A stretch of 64,000 bases of DNA from Arthrobacter sp. E3 (GCF_017353415.1 NZ_JAFMPX010000011.1:1-64000), one strand, 5' to 3'. Numbered from the stretch's first letter, positions 48,553 to 57,218 are shown. Notes: generated by a model from the letters alone, not told the origin. Made by a program: numbers and translations.

Positions 48553-49062
48553 GCGCCAGCGTGCCTGCCGCCCATCGCAATCCACGGGTACTCGCGAACT
48601 TGCCTTTAGGAGCCTGCGAACTTGTTGCCGTGTTGGAAGATTTTTGTCGATCCTGTCCAGCGCTGAGGTCTGGTCAGCGAAGACGTCTCCCTGCTCGGAA
48701 GCCGAAGCCAACTCCTACTCAAACCTTCCCGTCATCAAAACTATGGAACGGGTTCAACGCACCCTCCAAAAAACCCAGGGTTTACAGCAGTATCCGCCGT
48801 CAACTAACCGTTGGCATGGTAGGTGAAGCCCTCCGGTGAGCAGAAGCCGCTCACCGGCAGACGGGCCGCTGGTCTTACAGGCCAGTGCCGACCGATTAGG
48901 GACTCGTTGTCCTGCAGCCTCAGTGCACGAATCGCCTGAGCATCTTGAGCCCACTGCTACCTGCCGCCCACTATCTCAGCAGTTGCTTGTGTGCACCACG
49001 CAGGCCCGGATCAAGCCAGAGGACGCCGCGCCCACCGCCACACCGGCGGTGTCTCAGCCGGA

Positions 49063-49350
49063 CTACCCGGCCAACGCCGTAGTCGGCGTCGCGGTGTCCT
49101 CCCCAATAGCTCGCGCACTTTTGCGCAACTGTATCGAAGCTCGATGCCCCAACGTACGTTGATAGTTTCGCACTGGATCCGCTGCCAAAACATGATCCAC
49201 AGCCACGCCGTAACGCCCCGCGATCTTGCAAATCTCACGCCATGATACGGAGAGCACACGTGCCTGCCCTACTGACAGCGGCTTGGGGTTCCCCATAAAT
49301 TCCAGGCCGCTGCCACTAGATATGCAACAGAGTTGCGTAGAGTGAAACAA
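49063..49350 (-). pseudogene. Possible remnant with a LysM-like segment
   Basis: A 95-codon frame whose middle reads SWREICKIAGRYGVAVDHVL followed by AADP, like the LysM pattern in which IA-x2-YGV-x-V-x2-LLAAN is typical. No signal peptide, no ribosome-binding site, and the 5' end overlaps a regulatory repeat. If real, it is a fragment of an old cell-wall protein gene. This is a weak call. Confidence 0.2.
49323..49339 (+). promoter_or_regulatory. Distal copy of the GCAAC/GTTGC palindrome
   Basis: TGCAACAGAGTTGCGTA differs at one position from the copy at 49477-49493. The two copies are 154 bp apart, a distance that would allow a DNA loop. Probably a second site for the regulator of the MFS-creatinase unit. 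Confidence 0.45.
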
Positions 49351-49445
49351 CTCGAATTACTCTGACGAGTGATGCTGAGCCCACGAATATCCCACTCAGA
49401 TGGAGCTTGGAATAAAAGTTATTTGCAGTCGGTATCGAAAAACCG

Positions 49446-49474
49446 TTGACAGTGACCCAGGACACACATAGTCT
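49446..49474 (+). promoter_or_regulatory. Sigma-70 type promoter of the MFS transporter-creatinase unit
   Basis: TTGACA (49446-49451), 17-bp spacer, TAGTCT (49469-49474). Start expected near 49481, inside the operator palindromes, leader about 44 nt. Confidence 0.7.
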
Positions 49475-49476
49475 GG

Positions 49477-49502
49477 TGCAACAGCGTTGCGTAAGACGCA
49501 AC
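49477..49502 (+). promoter_or_regulatory. Overlapping palindromic operators at the transporter promoter
   Basis: Two interlocked inverted repeats share a half-site: GCAAC-AGC-GTTGC (49478-49490) and GTTGCGT-AAG-ACGCAAC (49486-49502). They cover the predicted start site. The IclR gene at the end of this unit is the likely source of the binding protein; this is inference. Confidence 0.55.
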
Positions 49503-49524
49503 CCCAAACTTTTTGGTGGATTCA

Positions 49525-50901
49525 ATGACAAATAGCAACCTCCCAGGTTCCGGATACTCGGCAAAGGTGCCGAATGCAGCTGGCAACTTAACCTTGAGCG
49601 GCCAGCCTCGTCCTGATGACGGCACCGGCCCCAGTAAGCAAACCCTGCGAAAAGTTGTCGGTGCCAGCTTCATCGGCAACTTTGTCGAATGGTTTGACTA
49701 CGCCGTCTACGGTTACCTCGCGGTCACCATTTCCCACGTATTCTTCCCCGAAGCTGACGGGCAGACAGCCCTGCTGCTGACTTTCGGCCTTTTCGCAGTA
49801 TCCTTCTTCGTCCGCCCCCTCGGTGGATTCATCTGGGGCCACATCGGAGACCGGGTCGGTCGCAAGAACGCCCTGTCGCTGTCCATCCTGATCATGTCCG
49901 CGGCAACCTTTGCCATTGCGCTGATCCCCGACTACAACATCATCGGCATCTGGGCACCCATCCTGCTGCTGATCATCCGTCTCGTGCAGGGCTTCTCCGC
50001 AGCCGGCGAGTACGCTGGCGCCTCGGCGTTCCTTGTTGAGTACGCCCCGCCGAACAAGCGCGGCCTGTACGCCGCCGTCGTGCCGGCCAGCACGGCCACC
50101 GGCCTGTTGCTGGGCTCCTTGATTGCGCTGTTGCTCTCCGTATCCCTCTCCCCCGACCAGTTGAACTCCTGGGGCTGGCGCCTGCCGTTCCTGCTGGCAG
50201 CCCCCATGGGTCTGATCGGCCGGTACATTCGCGTCAAGCTGGAGGACACCCCGGCATTCCTGGCGCTGGAACAGGAAGACGAAGCCATCAAGGCCCCCGT
50301 CCTGGCCATGTTCCGCGAACACTGGCGCACACTCTTGATCGCCGTTGGTTCAGTGGTCCTGAACGCTGTCGGCTTCTACGTGATCCTGAGCTACATGCCC
50401 ACCTACCTCCATGACGTGGTGGGACTGGACGCCTCACTGTCCTTCCTGGCCACCACGGTTGCCCTTGCCACCTACATCGGCTTCATCTTCCTCACCGGTA
50501 TGGCATCGGATAAGTTCGGCCGGAAGCGGGTGCTGATCACCGCATCGATCCTCTTCGTGCTGCTGACGGTTCCGGCCTTCATGCTCCTGTCCACAGGAAA
50601 CTTCCTCGTCATCATCCTGGTCCAGATCCTTTTGGGCGCCATGCTGACCCTCAATGACGGCACGCTGCCCAGCTTCCTGGCTGAGCTGTTCCCCACCAAG
50701 GTCCGCTACAGCGGATTCGCCGTGAGCTTCAACCTCTCGAACGCACTCTTTGGCGGCACGGCACTCTTCGTCTCGACACTGCTGATCAATGTCACCGGTT
50801 CGCACATCGCACCGGGCTGGTACTTGATGGGAGCCGCCGTCGTATCCCTGATCGCAGTGTCCCTCGCCAAGGAAACCTCCAAGGCACCACTTCTCACGTA
50901 A
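49525..50901 (+). CDS. MHS-family MFS transporter (ProP/ShiA-like), probably for creatine or a related compound
   Basis: 458 residues, 12 predicted helices. Metabolite:H+ symporter features: ASFIGNFVEWFDYAVYGYLA, then RPLGGFIWGHIGDRVGRKNA (the loop 2-3 signature) and RLVQGFSAAGEYAGASAFLV. The family takes up compatible solutes and organic acids, e.g. proline/betaine. It is 66 bp before creatinase on the same strand, so creatine, creatinine or sarcosine is the likely cargo. The ATG at 49525 follows GGTGG; TTG/GTG codons just upstream are alternatives. Confidence 0.87.
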   Translation: MTNSNLPGSGYSAKVPNAAGNLTLSGQPRPDDGTGPSKQTLRKVVGASFIGNFVEWFDYAVYGYLAVTISHVFFPEADGQTALLLTFGLFAVSFFVRPLGGFIWGHIGDRVGRKNALSLSILIMSAATFAIALIPDYNIIGIWAPILLLIIRLVQGFSAAGEYAGASAFLVEYAPPNKRGLYAAVVPASTATGLLLGSLIALLLSVSLSPDQLNSWGWRLPFLLAAPMGLIGRYIRVKLEDTPAFLALEQEDEAIKAPVLAMFREHWRTLLIAVGSVVLNAVGFYVILSYMPTYLHDVVGLDASLSFLATTVALATYIGFIFLTGMASDKFGRKRVLITASILFVLLTVPAFMLLSTGNFLVIILVQILLGAMLTLNDGTLPSFLAELFPTKVRYSGFAVSFNLSNALFGGTALFVSTLLINVTGSHIAPGWYLMGAAVVSLIAVSLAKETSKAPLLT

Positions 50902-50967
50902 TAGCCGCACCATGGCATCCCAGACTTACCTCGCAATCTACATACGCAACATCATCAAGGAGCAATC

Positions 50968-52224
50968 ATGAGCATGAGCCTTCCCACCACCGCAACCAAC
51001 GTCTCCGAGCTGGAGCGGTTGAAGGTGCTGCACAACGGGACGAAGGTGCCGTTGACCTTCTCCGACGCCGAACTCGAGCGCCGCATCGCCGGCCTGCGGG
51101 AAATCATGGCAGCAAAGGACCTGGACGCCGTCGTCCTGACCAGCTACCACTCGATCAAGTACTACTCCGATTTCCTGTTCACCTACTTCGGCCGCTCCTA
51201 CGCCATGGTCGTCACGGCCAACGACACCGTCACCGTCACCGCCAACATCGACGCCGGCATGCCGTGGCGCCGCAGCTACGGCGACAACATCGTGTACACG
51301 GACTGGCGCCGCGACAACTACATCTTCGCCATCCAGGAAGCACTGCGCACCCGCGGCGTCACCGTCCGCCGCCTCGGCGTCGAAGATGACACCCTGCCCC
51401 TGGACAACCGCAACAAGATCCAAGCAGCATTCCCCGGCGCCACACTTGTCGACGTCGCCCAGGCCGCCATGCGCCAGCGCATGATCAAGTCCGCAGAAGA
51501 AATCGAAGTCATCAAGCACAGCGCCCGCATCGGCGACATCGGCGGCGAAGCCATCCGCAACGCCATCAAGGTCGGCATCTCCGAATACGAAGTCGCCTTG
51601 ATCGGCACCGAAGCCATGGTGCACGAGATCGCCAAGACCTTCCCCGACTCCGAAATCCGCGACACCTGGGTATGGTTCCAGTCCGGCATCAACACCGACG
51701 GCGCCCACAACTGGGCCACCACCCGCAAACTGCAAGAACACGACATCCTGTCACTGAACTGCTTCCCCATGACCAGCGGCTACTACACCGCCTTGGAGCG
51801 CACCCTGTTCCTCGGCGAGCCCGATGCCCGCTCGCTGGAGCTGTGGAACGTCAACGTTGAGGTCCACCGCCGCGGACTGGAACTCATCAAGCCCGGCGCC
51901 GTCTGCAAGGACATCGCCGCGGAACTGAATGAAATCTACGTAGACCGCGGCCTGCTCGCCAACCGCACGTTCGGCTACGGCCACTCCTTCGGCGTCCTCT
52001 CCCACTACTACGGCCGCGAAGCCGGACTGGAACTGCGCGAGGACATCGACACCGTGCTGGAGCCGGGCATGGTGGTCTCCATGGAGCCGATGATCACTGT
52101 TCTAGACGGCCAGCCCGGCGCCGGCGGCTACCGTGAGCACGACATCCTGGTGGTCGGCGAGGACGGCGCTGAGAACATCACGAAGTTCGGGTTCGGTCCC
52201 GAACACAACATCGTCGACGTTTAG
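50968..52224 (+). CDS. Creatinase (creatine amidinohydrolase)
   Basis: 418 residues. It hydrolyses creatine to sarcosine and urea. The protein has the pita-bread M24 fold without the metal site of true aminopeptidases, and long stretches match Pseudomonas creatinase: SYHSIKYYSDFLFTYFGRSY, VYTDWRRDNY, FQSGINTDGAHN, RTFGYGHSFGVLSHYYGREA (with the catalytic His) and EPGMVVSMEPMI. Pseudomonas creatinase is about 403 residues. AAGGAG precedes the ATG. Sarcosine formed here feeds the soxBDAG operon 6 kb away on the other strand. Confidence 0.93.
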   Translation: MSMSLPTTATNVSELERLKVLHNGTKVPLTFSDAELERRIAGLREIMAAKDLDAVVLTSYHSIKYYSDFLFTYFGRSYAMVVTANDTVTVTANIDAGMPWRRSYGDNIVYTDWRRDNYIFAIQEALRTRGVTVRRLGVEDDTLPLDNRNKIQAAFPGATLVDVAQAAMRQRMIKSAEEIEVIKHSARIGDIGGEAIRNAIKVGISEYEVALIGTEAMVHEIAKTFPDSEIRDTWVWFQSGINTDGAHNWATTRKLQEHDILSLNCFPMTSGYYTALERTLFLGEPDARSLELWNVNVEVHRRGLELIKPGAVCKDIAAELNEIYVDRGLLANRTFGYGHSFGVLSHYYGREAGLELREDIDTVLEPGMVVSMEPMITVLDGQPGAGGYREHDILVVGEDGAENITKFGFGPEHNIVDV

Positions 52225-52256
52225 CCAGCAGGTAAGTCACAGCATTTTCAAGCAAG

Positions 52257-52301
52257 GCAGATGTGCTGTGGTGGCCGGCCAGGTCGCCACAGCACATCTG
52301 C
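52257..52301. terminator. Hairpin after creatinase
   Basis: A perfect 15-bp stem, GCAGATGTGCTGTGG and its complement, with a 15-nt loop. The downstream side is ATTTGTGCTT, a poor T tail. It may give partial readthrough into the IclR gene. Confidence 0.6.
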
Positions 52302-52341
52302 ATTTGTGCTTCCATGCAGAAATGTGGCGGGATAAGGAAAG

Positions 52342-53160
52342 ATGGTTTCCATGAGTATTGCAACAGTGAAGTCCGACGCCGGGAACGGCACCACCGATGC
52401 GCGCGGCACCTCTGTCATTGTGAACGCGATCGCCGTGCTGCGGTGTTTTTCCGCTGCGGAGCCACTGTTGGGCGTCACGGAGATTGCAGACCGAATTGGC
52501 ATGCACAAGAGCACGGTGTCCCGACTTCTGGTCACCTTGGAGCAGGAAGAGCTGGTGGAGCGCGGCTCGGATGGACGCCGGTACAAGCTGGGGCTTGGCC
52601 TGATCGCCATGGCGGGGCCGCTGCTGGCGGAGCTGGATGAACGGCGCGTGGCCTATCCCATTCTCCAGCGCCTGACCGAGCGCACCGCCGAGACCAGTGC
52701 CTTGATGGTGTGGAACGGCCGCGAGTCCATGTGCGTGGAACAAATCCCCAGCCCCCAGCAGGTGAAGCACACCGCACCTCTTGGTGCCCGCTACCGTGAT
52801 GCGATGAGTTCTTCGGTGCAGGTTTTCCTTTCCCTGGAATCCGAGGAACGGGTGCGTGAACTCATGGTTAATGGCACCATCCATTTTGCCGGTCTCGACG
52901 AAACCGGCTTGGAGGCCTATTTAGTGCGGCTCGCCGATGTCGCCAAGCGTGGCTATGCCACCAACTATGGCGAGTCATCCATGGATGAGGTGGGTGTGGC
53001 CTCGGCGGTCTTCGACCACCGAGGAGAAGCGGTGGCTGCCGTCCTCATCCCGGCACCCCGGTTCCGGGTGTCCCCGGAACAGCTGCAGACATTGGGTGAG
53101 GCTGCGAAGCAGTGTGCCCACATCATCACGCTCAGGCTTGGCGGGGCACCAACCCACTGA
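52342..53160 (+). CDS. IclR-family transcriptional regulator of the creatinase region
   Basis: 272 residues. N-terminal winged helix-turn-helix (LGVTEIADRIGMHKSTVSRL at about 44-63) and IclR effector domain (HTAPLGARYRDAMSSSVQVF, AKRGYATNYGESSMDEVGV). Two ATGs, 52342 and 52351, compete; AAGGA lies 3 bp before the first and 12 bp before the second, so the start is uncertain by three residues. It follows creatinase on the same strand after a hairpin, and probably controls the MFS-creatinase unit through the palindromes at 49477-49502. Confidence 0.85.
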   Translation: MVSMSIATVKSDAGNGTTDARGTSVIVNAIAVLRCFSAAEPLLGVTEIADRIGMHKSTVSRLLVTLEQEELVERGSDGRRYKLGLGLIAMAGPLLAELDERRVAYPILQRLTERTAETSALMVWNGRESMCVEQIPSPQQVKHTAPLGARYRDAMSSSVQVFLSLESEERVRELMVNGTIHFAGLDETGLEAYLVRLADVAKRGYATNYGESSMDEVGVASAVFDHRGEAVAAVLIPAPRFRVSPEQLQTLGEAAKQCAHIITLRLGGAPTH

Positions 53161-53206
53161 TCCTGCATCCATGGCGCAAACGAACCTGCAGGCGTAGCTT
53201 GGTGAC

Positions 53207-53809
53207 ATGACGGAACAACAGCCGTACCAGATTGAGCAAAAATTCACCGACTTTGAGGTTCGTCGTTACCCCGAACATCTTCTTGCCGAGGTCATCATCG
53301 AGGGTTCCTTCGAAGACGCCGGCAACCGCGCATTTCGGTACCTTTTTTCCTACATCGGCGGTGAGAACCGCTCAAACCGCAAGATCGCCATGACGGCACC
53401 GGTGGTGCAGGACGCTGAGTCGGAAAAAATCCAGATGACCGCTCCCGTTGTGCAGCAGGGAATGGAGGATGCCTCCGGCAGCGCCGAGACGAAAAAGTTC
53501 CGGGTTGCCTTTGTTCTGCCCGAAGGTTTCACCTTGGAGAACGCACCGCAGCCCACCAGCTCACAGGTGCAATTGCGCGTGGTTCCGGAGGCCCGGGCTG
53601 CGGTCATCAGATTCAGCGGCCGGTGGAGCACGGAGAGCTATCGGCGCCATCTTGAGAAGCTCAGAGAGGCTGTGGGGGCGGCAGGACTCACGTGCGTCGG
53701 TCCACCAAGATTCGCCAAATTCGACCCACCGTTCAAGCCATGGTTCATGCGCCGCAACGAAATAATGCTTGACCTTTTCAACAGCTCTCCGGCCGCTTCC
53801 GGACATTGA
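53207..53809 (+). CDS. SOUL-family haem-binding protein
   Basis: 200 residues. SOUL/HBP fold: YQIEQKFTDFEVRRYPEHLL, IAMTAPVVQDAESEKIQMTA and a C-terminal PPFKPWFMRRNEIML are diagnostic. Bacterial SOUL proteins bind haem or tetrapyrroles loosely; their roles are poorly known. No signal peptide, so cytoplasmic. TAGCTT lies 6 bp before the ATG with no ribosome-binding site (leaderless). It is convergent with the SDR gene. Confidence 0.88.
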   Translation: MTEQQPYQIEQKFTDFEVRRYPEHLLAEVIIEGSFEDAGNRAFRYLFSYIGGENRSNRKIAMTAPVVQDAESEKIQMTAPVVQQGMEDASGSAETKKFRVAFVLPEGFTLENAPQPTSSQVQLRVVPEARAAVIRFSGRWSTESYRRHLEKLREAVGAAGLTCVGPPRFAKFDPPFKPWFMRRNEIMLDLFNSSPAASGH

Positions 53810-53820
53810 TCAGCAGCTTC

Positions 53821-53850
53821 GCTTCCGCACCTCTAGCCAAAGGCGGAAGC
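53821..53850. terminator. Hairpin between SOUL and SDR genes
   Basis: GCTTCCGC and GCGGAAGC (8 bp) enclose a 14-nt loop; the right arm lies in the last codons of the convergent SDR gene. Confidence 0.5.
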
Positions 53851-54522
53851 AGGAAGGCTTGCCTCGTTGTCCGCGATGGCTGCCGCTATCCGGTCTGCAA
53901 CAGCGTCCGGATCCAAGCCTTGGGGCAGATTCGGTGGAGTTCCGGAGATGGGGCGCAAATGAAGTCCGGTTTGCGTGTGCGGGGGGCGGACATCGAGAAC
54001 CCGTATTTTGTGCCGGCGCAGTTCCGCGGCCATGGCTGTGCTGAAACCGGTCAATGCAGCTTTGGTCGCCGAATATGCGGCCATACCCTTCATCGGAGTT
54101 TCTGCCACAACAGCGCTGAGGTGCACCACCACGGACCCTGGATTCAGCTGCAACAGCAAACTCCGCAACAACCGCACAGGAGCAACGAAGTTCAGCAGCA
54201 GCAGCTCATCGAACGTATCGTCGTCCAGTTCCTCCAACGGCCCGAATGCAACTACACCGGCCGCATAAATCACACCGTCAAGCCCACCACCTTCTGCCAC
54301 TGCAGCAGCCACGGTAGCTGGACCACCCGGGATGCTGAGGTCAGCAGTCACAGTTGCAACAACCCCATCGCCGAGTTCTCCGGCCAGAGCAGAAAGTTTC
54401 GCCTCGTTCCGCCCTGCAAGCGTGAGGCGTGCCCCTTCCTGGACCAACCGGCGGGAGATGGCGGTCCCAAGCCCGCCCGTGGCGCCAACAACCAGCAGAT
54501 GGGCATCGCGTAAGTCTGTCAT
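53833..54522 (-). CDS. Short-chain dehydrogenase/reductase
   Basis: 229 residues. Classical SDR: cofactor motif LLVVGATGGLGTAISRRL, YAAGVV (the NAG-like position), catalytic Ser in VVVHLSAVVAETP and Tyr-x3-Lys in AAYSATKAALTGFS. The ATG at 54522 follows TACGCT-6 bp without a ribosome-binding site (leaderless); the frame extends upstream to 54597 without conservation. Substrate unknown. Confidence 0.87.
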   Translation of the reverse strand: MTDLRDAHLLVVGATGGLGTAISRRLVQEGARLTLAGRNEAKLSALAGELGDGVVATVTADLSIPGGPATVAAAVAEGGGLDGVIYAAGVVAFGPLEELDDDTFDELLLLNFVAPVRLLRSLLLQLNPGSVVVHLSAVVAETPMKGMAAYSATKAALTGFSTAMAAELRRHKIRVLDVRPPHTQTGLHLRPISGTPPNLPQGLDPDAVADRIAAAIADNEASLPASAFG

Positions 54523-54650
54523 GGCCGAAGCGTAACAACAGGTCAAGTGTTCACACAATGGCCGGAAGTTGCCGGAGCCGGATTGAGGAGGACGCACATG
54601 GCAGCAGCGAATGATCCCGTACCGCCTAGATTTGAGCGACGAACTCCGGA

Positions 54651-55655
54651 CTACCCCTGCTTGCTCAGCGACTTCACGAACGTCAGGCTGGCCTCGGTGA
54701 TTTCCTTGCGTGCGGTGTCGGGACTGATGTCCGGTTGACCATCGCCGGCTTGGGGTCCATAGTTGCCGAAGTCCGCATGCACCCCGCCTTCAATGACCGT
54801 GTAGGTGGTCTTTGCCGGCAGGTTGGCCTTCGACGCGTTGATTTTTTCAGGTGTTGCCAATCCATCGTTTGAACCGGAGATCGAGAGCACCTTTGCCGTC
54901 AGCGTGCTCATGTCAGTTGCCGGGTAGGAGGCGTACAGCATGAGCCCCACCACGCCGTCGCCGGAAGGAGCGGAGTGGGACTGGGCGTCGATCGCAGCGA
55001 CGGTGCCTCCCAGCGAGTGGCCTCCAACCACCCAGCGGTCAACGGGCGGGTGCTCTGCCCGTGCCGCATTGAAGGCGCCAGTGGACAGGAAGGCGATGCC
55101 AAATGGCTGCTTCGGTATGACCACGGTGTGGCCTGCTTCGGCCAACGGCCGCAGGAACGCGGCGTATGCGCGTGCATCGACACGGGCTCCGGGCTGGAAA
55201 AACACTCCGAGCTCGCTCACTGCTCCAGCTGGGCTCAAGACAATCTGCTCCGGCGTCTCGGAAACGGTGACCTTGGCGTCGGATTTCATGGCTGAGAGCG
55301 AGGGTTCAGTTGCAGTGGACGGTACAAGCCACAGCGCCATGGCCAATGCTGTGGCGAATACGGCGGCTGCAATCCACCGGAGGGCTTTGAACCTTGCTTG
55401 CGTCGCAGTTCGCCTGCCCCAGAAGCGCAGGGCAGCCACTACCCCGGCCAGGAAAATCACACTAAGCAGAACTGCATACGCGGGCTGACCGTGTATCAGC
55501 ATGGCGCCTGTAAGGAAGGCTGCAACGGCTGCCACGATCACACCAACCACGGACAGGATACGCGCCGTCCAGAAGAGGGCGACGTCGGCCCGGCTGGCGG
55601 AGAGGGCATCTCCCGGCTGGCCTGCTGCAGTGTGTTTACGCTCTGGAGTGGTCAT
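54651..55655 (-). CDS. Membrane-anchored alpha/beta hydrolase
   Basis: 334 residues. Three hydrophobic N-terminal helices (about 28-50, 58-78, 91-111) are followed by an extracytoplasmic hydrolase domain with the nucleophile elbow VVGGHSLGGTVAAI (Ser214) and late Asp/His candidates in SGSNDGLATPEK and EGGVHADFGNYGPQ. Such proteins resemble dienelactone hydrolase-like or lipase-like enzymes. The frame runs on upstream antisense to the cardiolipin synthase gene and is not real there; the ATG at 55655 has TAGAGT 7 bp upstream (leaderless). Substrate unknown. Confidence 0.82.
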   Translation of the reverse strand: MTTPERKHTAAGQPGDALSASRADVALFWTARILSVVGVIVAAVAAFLTGAMLIHGQPAYAVLLSVIFLAGVVAALRFWGRRTATQARFKALRWIAAAVFATALAMALWLVPSTATEPSLSAMKSDAKVTVSETPEQIVLSPAGAVSELGVFFQPGARVDARAYAAFLRPLAEAGHTVVIPKQPFGIAFLSTGAFNAARAEHPPVDRWVVGGHSLGGTVAAIDAQSHSAPSGDGVVGLMLYASYPATDMSTLTAKVLSISGSNDGLATPEKINASKANLPAKTTYTVIEGGVHADFGNYGPQAGDGQPDISPDTARKEITEASLTFVKSLSKQG

Positions 55656-55778
55656 TTTGCCTACTCTACCGGCGTGCTCCTGTTGAGGGTGGTTGTGCAC
55701 GATCTCCCCACACGTCCGTCGTTGTCGCCGCGCGCACCTGGTGGGCTTGCGGCTCGCTCCAGCAGTTAGACTCTGGGA

Positions 55779-57035
55779 ATGGATGAATCGTTCACTGATC
55801 CCGTTGCTGAAGTCGTTCGGAAGACCGTGGCCCGCTCGCTGTTGGCATTCGCGGGGGTTCAAGGCGCGGTGATCACGGGACTGGTAGTACTGGACCTGAT
55901 CAAAAAAAGGGGTCGAAGCAAACGCAAAGGCTTCCCACACCCCGGCATCTTTGACAGAACCATCGCTGACACAGATGTCACAACCTACACCTACGGTGCA
56001 GACCTGTATCGGGACATGCTCCAGGCAATCCGTGAAGCTAAAGACAGCATCCTGCTTGAGACTTTTATCTGGAAGAACGACGAAACCGGGCAGGAATTCA
56101 AAGACGCCATCAACGAAGCGGCCGGCCGGGGCGTGGACGTCTTTGTCATTTACGATGGATTCGCGAACTTGGTTGTGCCATCCTCGTTTTTCCGGTTCCA
56201 CCCGGACGTGCACGTCCACCGTTTTCCCGTGATCCGTACCTCTATGCTCACCAAAACACTTCGGAGCACGGGGCTGGACCACCGCAAACTCCTGATCGTC
56301 GATTCTCAGATCGGATTCGTGGGCGGCTACAACATCGGGTCCCTGTACGCCACCGAATGGCGCGACACCCACCTGAGGCTCGTGGGCCCGTCCGTGTGGG
56401 ACCTTCGCCAAGCGTTCGTGAACGTCTGGAACGAGAACGCCTCCGGAACCACCCCGGAGGTTCCCCACACCAACCCAGACGTGTGGGAACCACGGATCCG
56501 GACTGTCAACAACATGCCCGCGAATCTGGTCTACCCGATCCGTGGGGTCTACTTGGACGCGATCACCCGGGCCCAGGACCACATCTACGTCACCATGGCC
56601 TACTTCATCCCTGACCAGCAAATCCTCAGGGCACTACAAGCTGCCAGCAGGCGCGGGGTGGATGTTCGAATCATCCTCCCGCAAGATTCAAACCACATCC
56701 TCTCGGACTGGCTCTCGCGCGGGTTCTACCGTTCTCTGCTGGAGGACGGCGTGACCATCCTCCTCTACCGAAACGCGATGATCCACGCCAAAACAGCCAC
56801 GATCGACGGCGGCTGGTCAACCGTGGGCAGCGCCAACATCGACAGACTAAGCCTGACCGGCAATTACGAGATCAACCTAGAAATCCACGACGAGGATTTC
56901 GCCTCAGACATGCAAAGAATATTCGAAGTAGACAGCCAGAACAGCAAAGTCCTGACCATGGACGAATGGCAGCACCGATCCCTCCTAGCCCGCTTCAGCG
57001 AAACAGTACTCATCCCCCTACGCCCCCTCCTCTGA
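55779..57035 (+). CDS. Cardiolipin synthase-like phospholipase D family protein
   Basis: 418 residues. One N-terminal membrane helix (about 17-41), then two PLD domains. Both HKD motifs are complete: His168-x-Lys170-x4-Asp175 in LDHRKLLIVDSQIGFVGG and His336-x-Lys338-x4-Asp343 in IHAKTATIDGGWSTVGSANI. Length and arrangement fit a cardiolipin synthase that joins two phosphatidylglycerols, but most Cls proteins have two N-terminal helices. TAGACT lies 6 bp before the ATG (leaderless). Divergent from the alpha/beta hydrolase. Confidence 0.83.
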   Translation: MDESFTDPVAEVVRKTVARSLLAFAGVQGAVITGLVVLDLIKKRGRSKRKGFPHPGIFDRTIADTDVTTYTYGADLYRDMLQAIREAKDSILLETFIWKNDETGQEFKDAINEAAGRGVDVFVIYDGFANLVVPSSFFRFHPDVHVHRFPVIRTSMLTKTLRSTGLDHRKLLIVDSQIGFVGGYNIGSLYATEWRDTHLRLVGPSVWDLRQAFVNVWNENASGTTPEVPHTNPDVWEPRIRTVNNMPANLVYPIRGVYLDAITRAQDHIYVTMAYFIPDQQILRALQAASRRGVDVRIILPQDSNHILSDWLSRGFYRSLLEDGVTILLYRNAMIHAKTATIDGGWSTVGSANIDRLSLTGNYEINLEIHDEDFASDMQRIFEVDSQNSKVLTMDEWQHRSLLARFSETVLIPLRPLL

Positions 57036-57190
57036 AGTCCAGCTTGTAGACAACTTCATTTTGGAGTGTTCAGCGGAGCGTATCTCAGGATGATACCCCC
57101 GGTTGGTTTGCCAAATTTGTTGGCCCCGGTTCATTCATTTTTGTCGCCTGCCCCGAAAAGTGACACCGAGAAGATTTATCTTTTCAACAA

Positions 57191-57218
57191 TTGATTTAAC
57201 TGGCAGCACCGCTAGGGT
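57191..57218 (+). promoter_or_regulatory. Promoter of the 157-residue hypothetical gene
   Basis: TTGATT (57191-57196), 16-bp spacer, TAGGGT (57213-57218). The overlapping GATTT-17-GGGTAG also resembles actinobacterial general-stress sigma (SigB/SigF) promoters. Start near 57225. Confidence 0.4.

Larger units (their letters stand above)
48553..49445. other. Long non-coding or decayed region upstream of the MFS transporter
   Basis: About 0.9 kb without a convincing gene. Short frames on both strands have poor codon quality and no ribosome-binding sites. It holds a 9-bp perfect hairpin at 48833-48857 (CCGGTGAGC arms), a minus-strand frame at 49063-49350 whose middle resembles a LysM repeat, and a palindromic repeat at 49323-49339. 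It reads like a decayed gene region plus regulatory sequence. Confidence 0.55.

Noticed and set aside
48546-49162. Two consecutive short plus-strand frames in the gap after the YkvI gene
   Set aside because: No ribosome-binding sites, composition unlike neighbours' proteins, no domain seen; treated as non-coding.
50944-50950. Single ACGCAAC half-site before creatinase, like the operator half-site at 49496
   Set aside because: A 7-mer of this kind is expected several times in 64 kb by chance, and no inverted partner is present.
55656-56621. Upstream 322-codon extension of the alpha/beta hydrolase frame on the minus strand
   Set aside because: It lies antisense to the cardiolipin synthase-like gene, whose HKD motifs are intact, and hydrolase features start only after the ATG at 55655.
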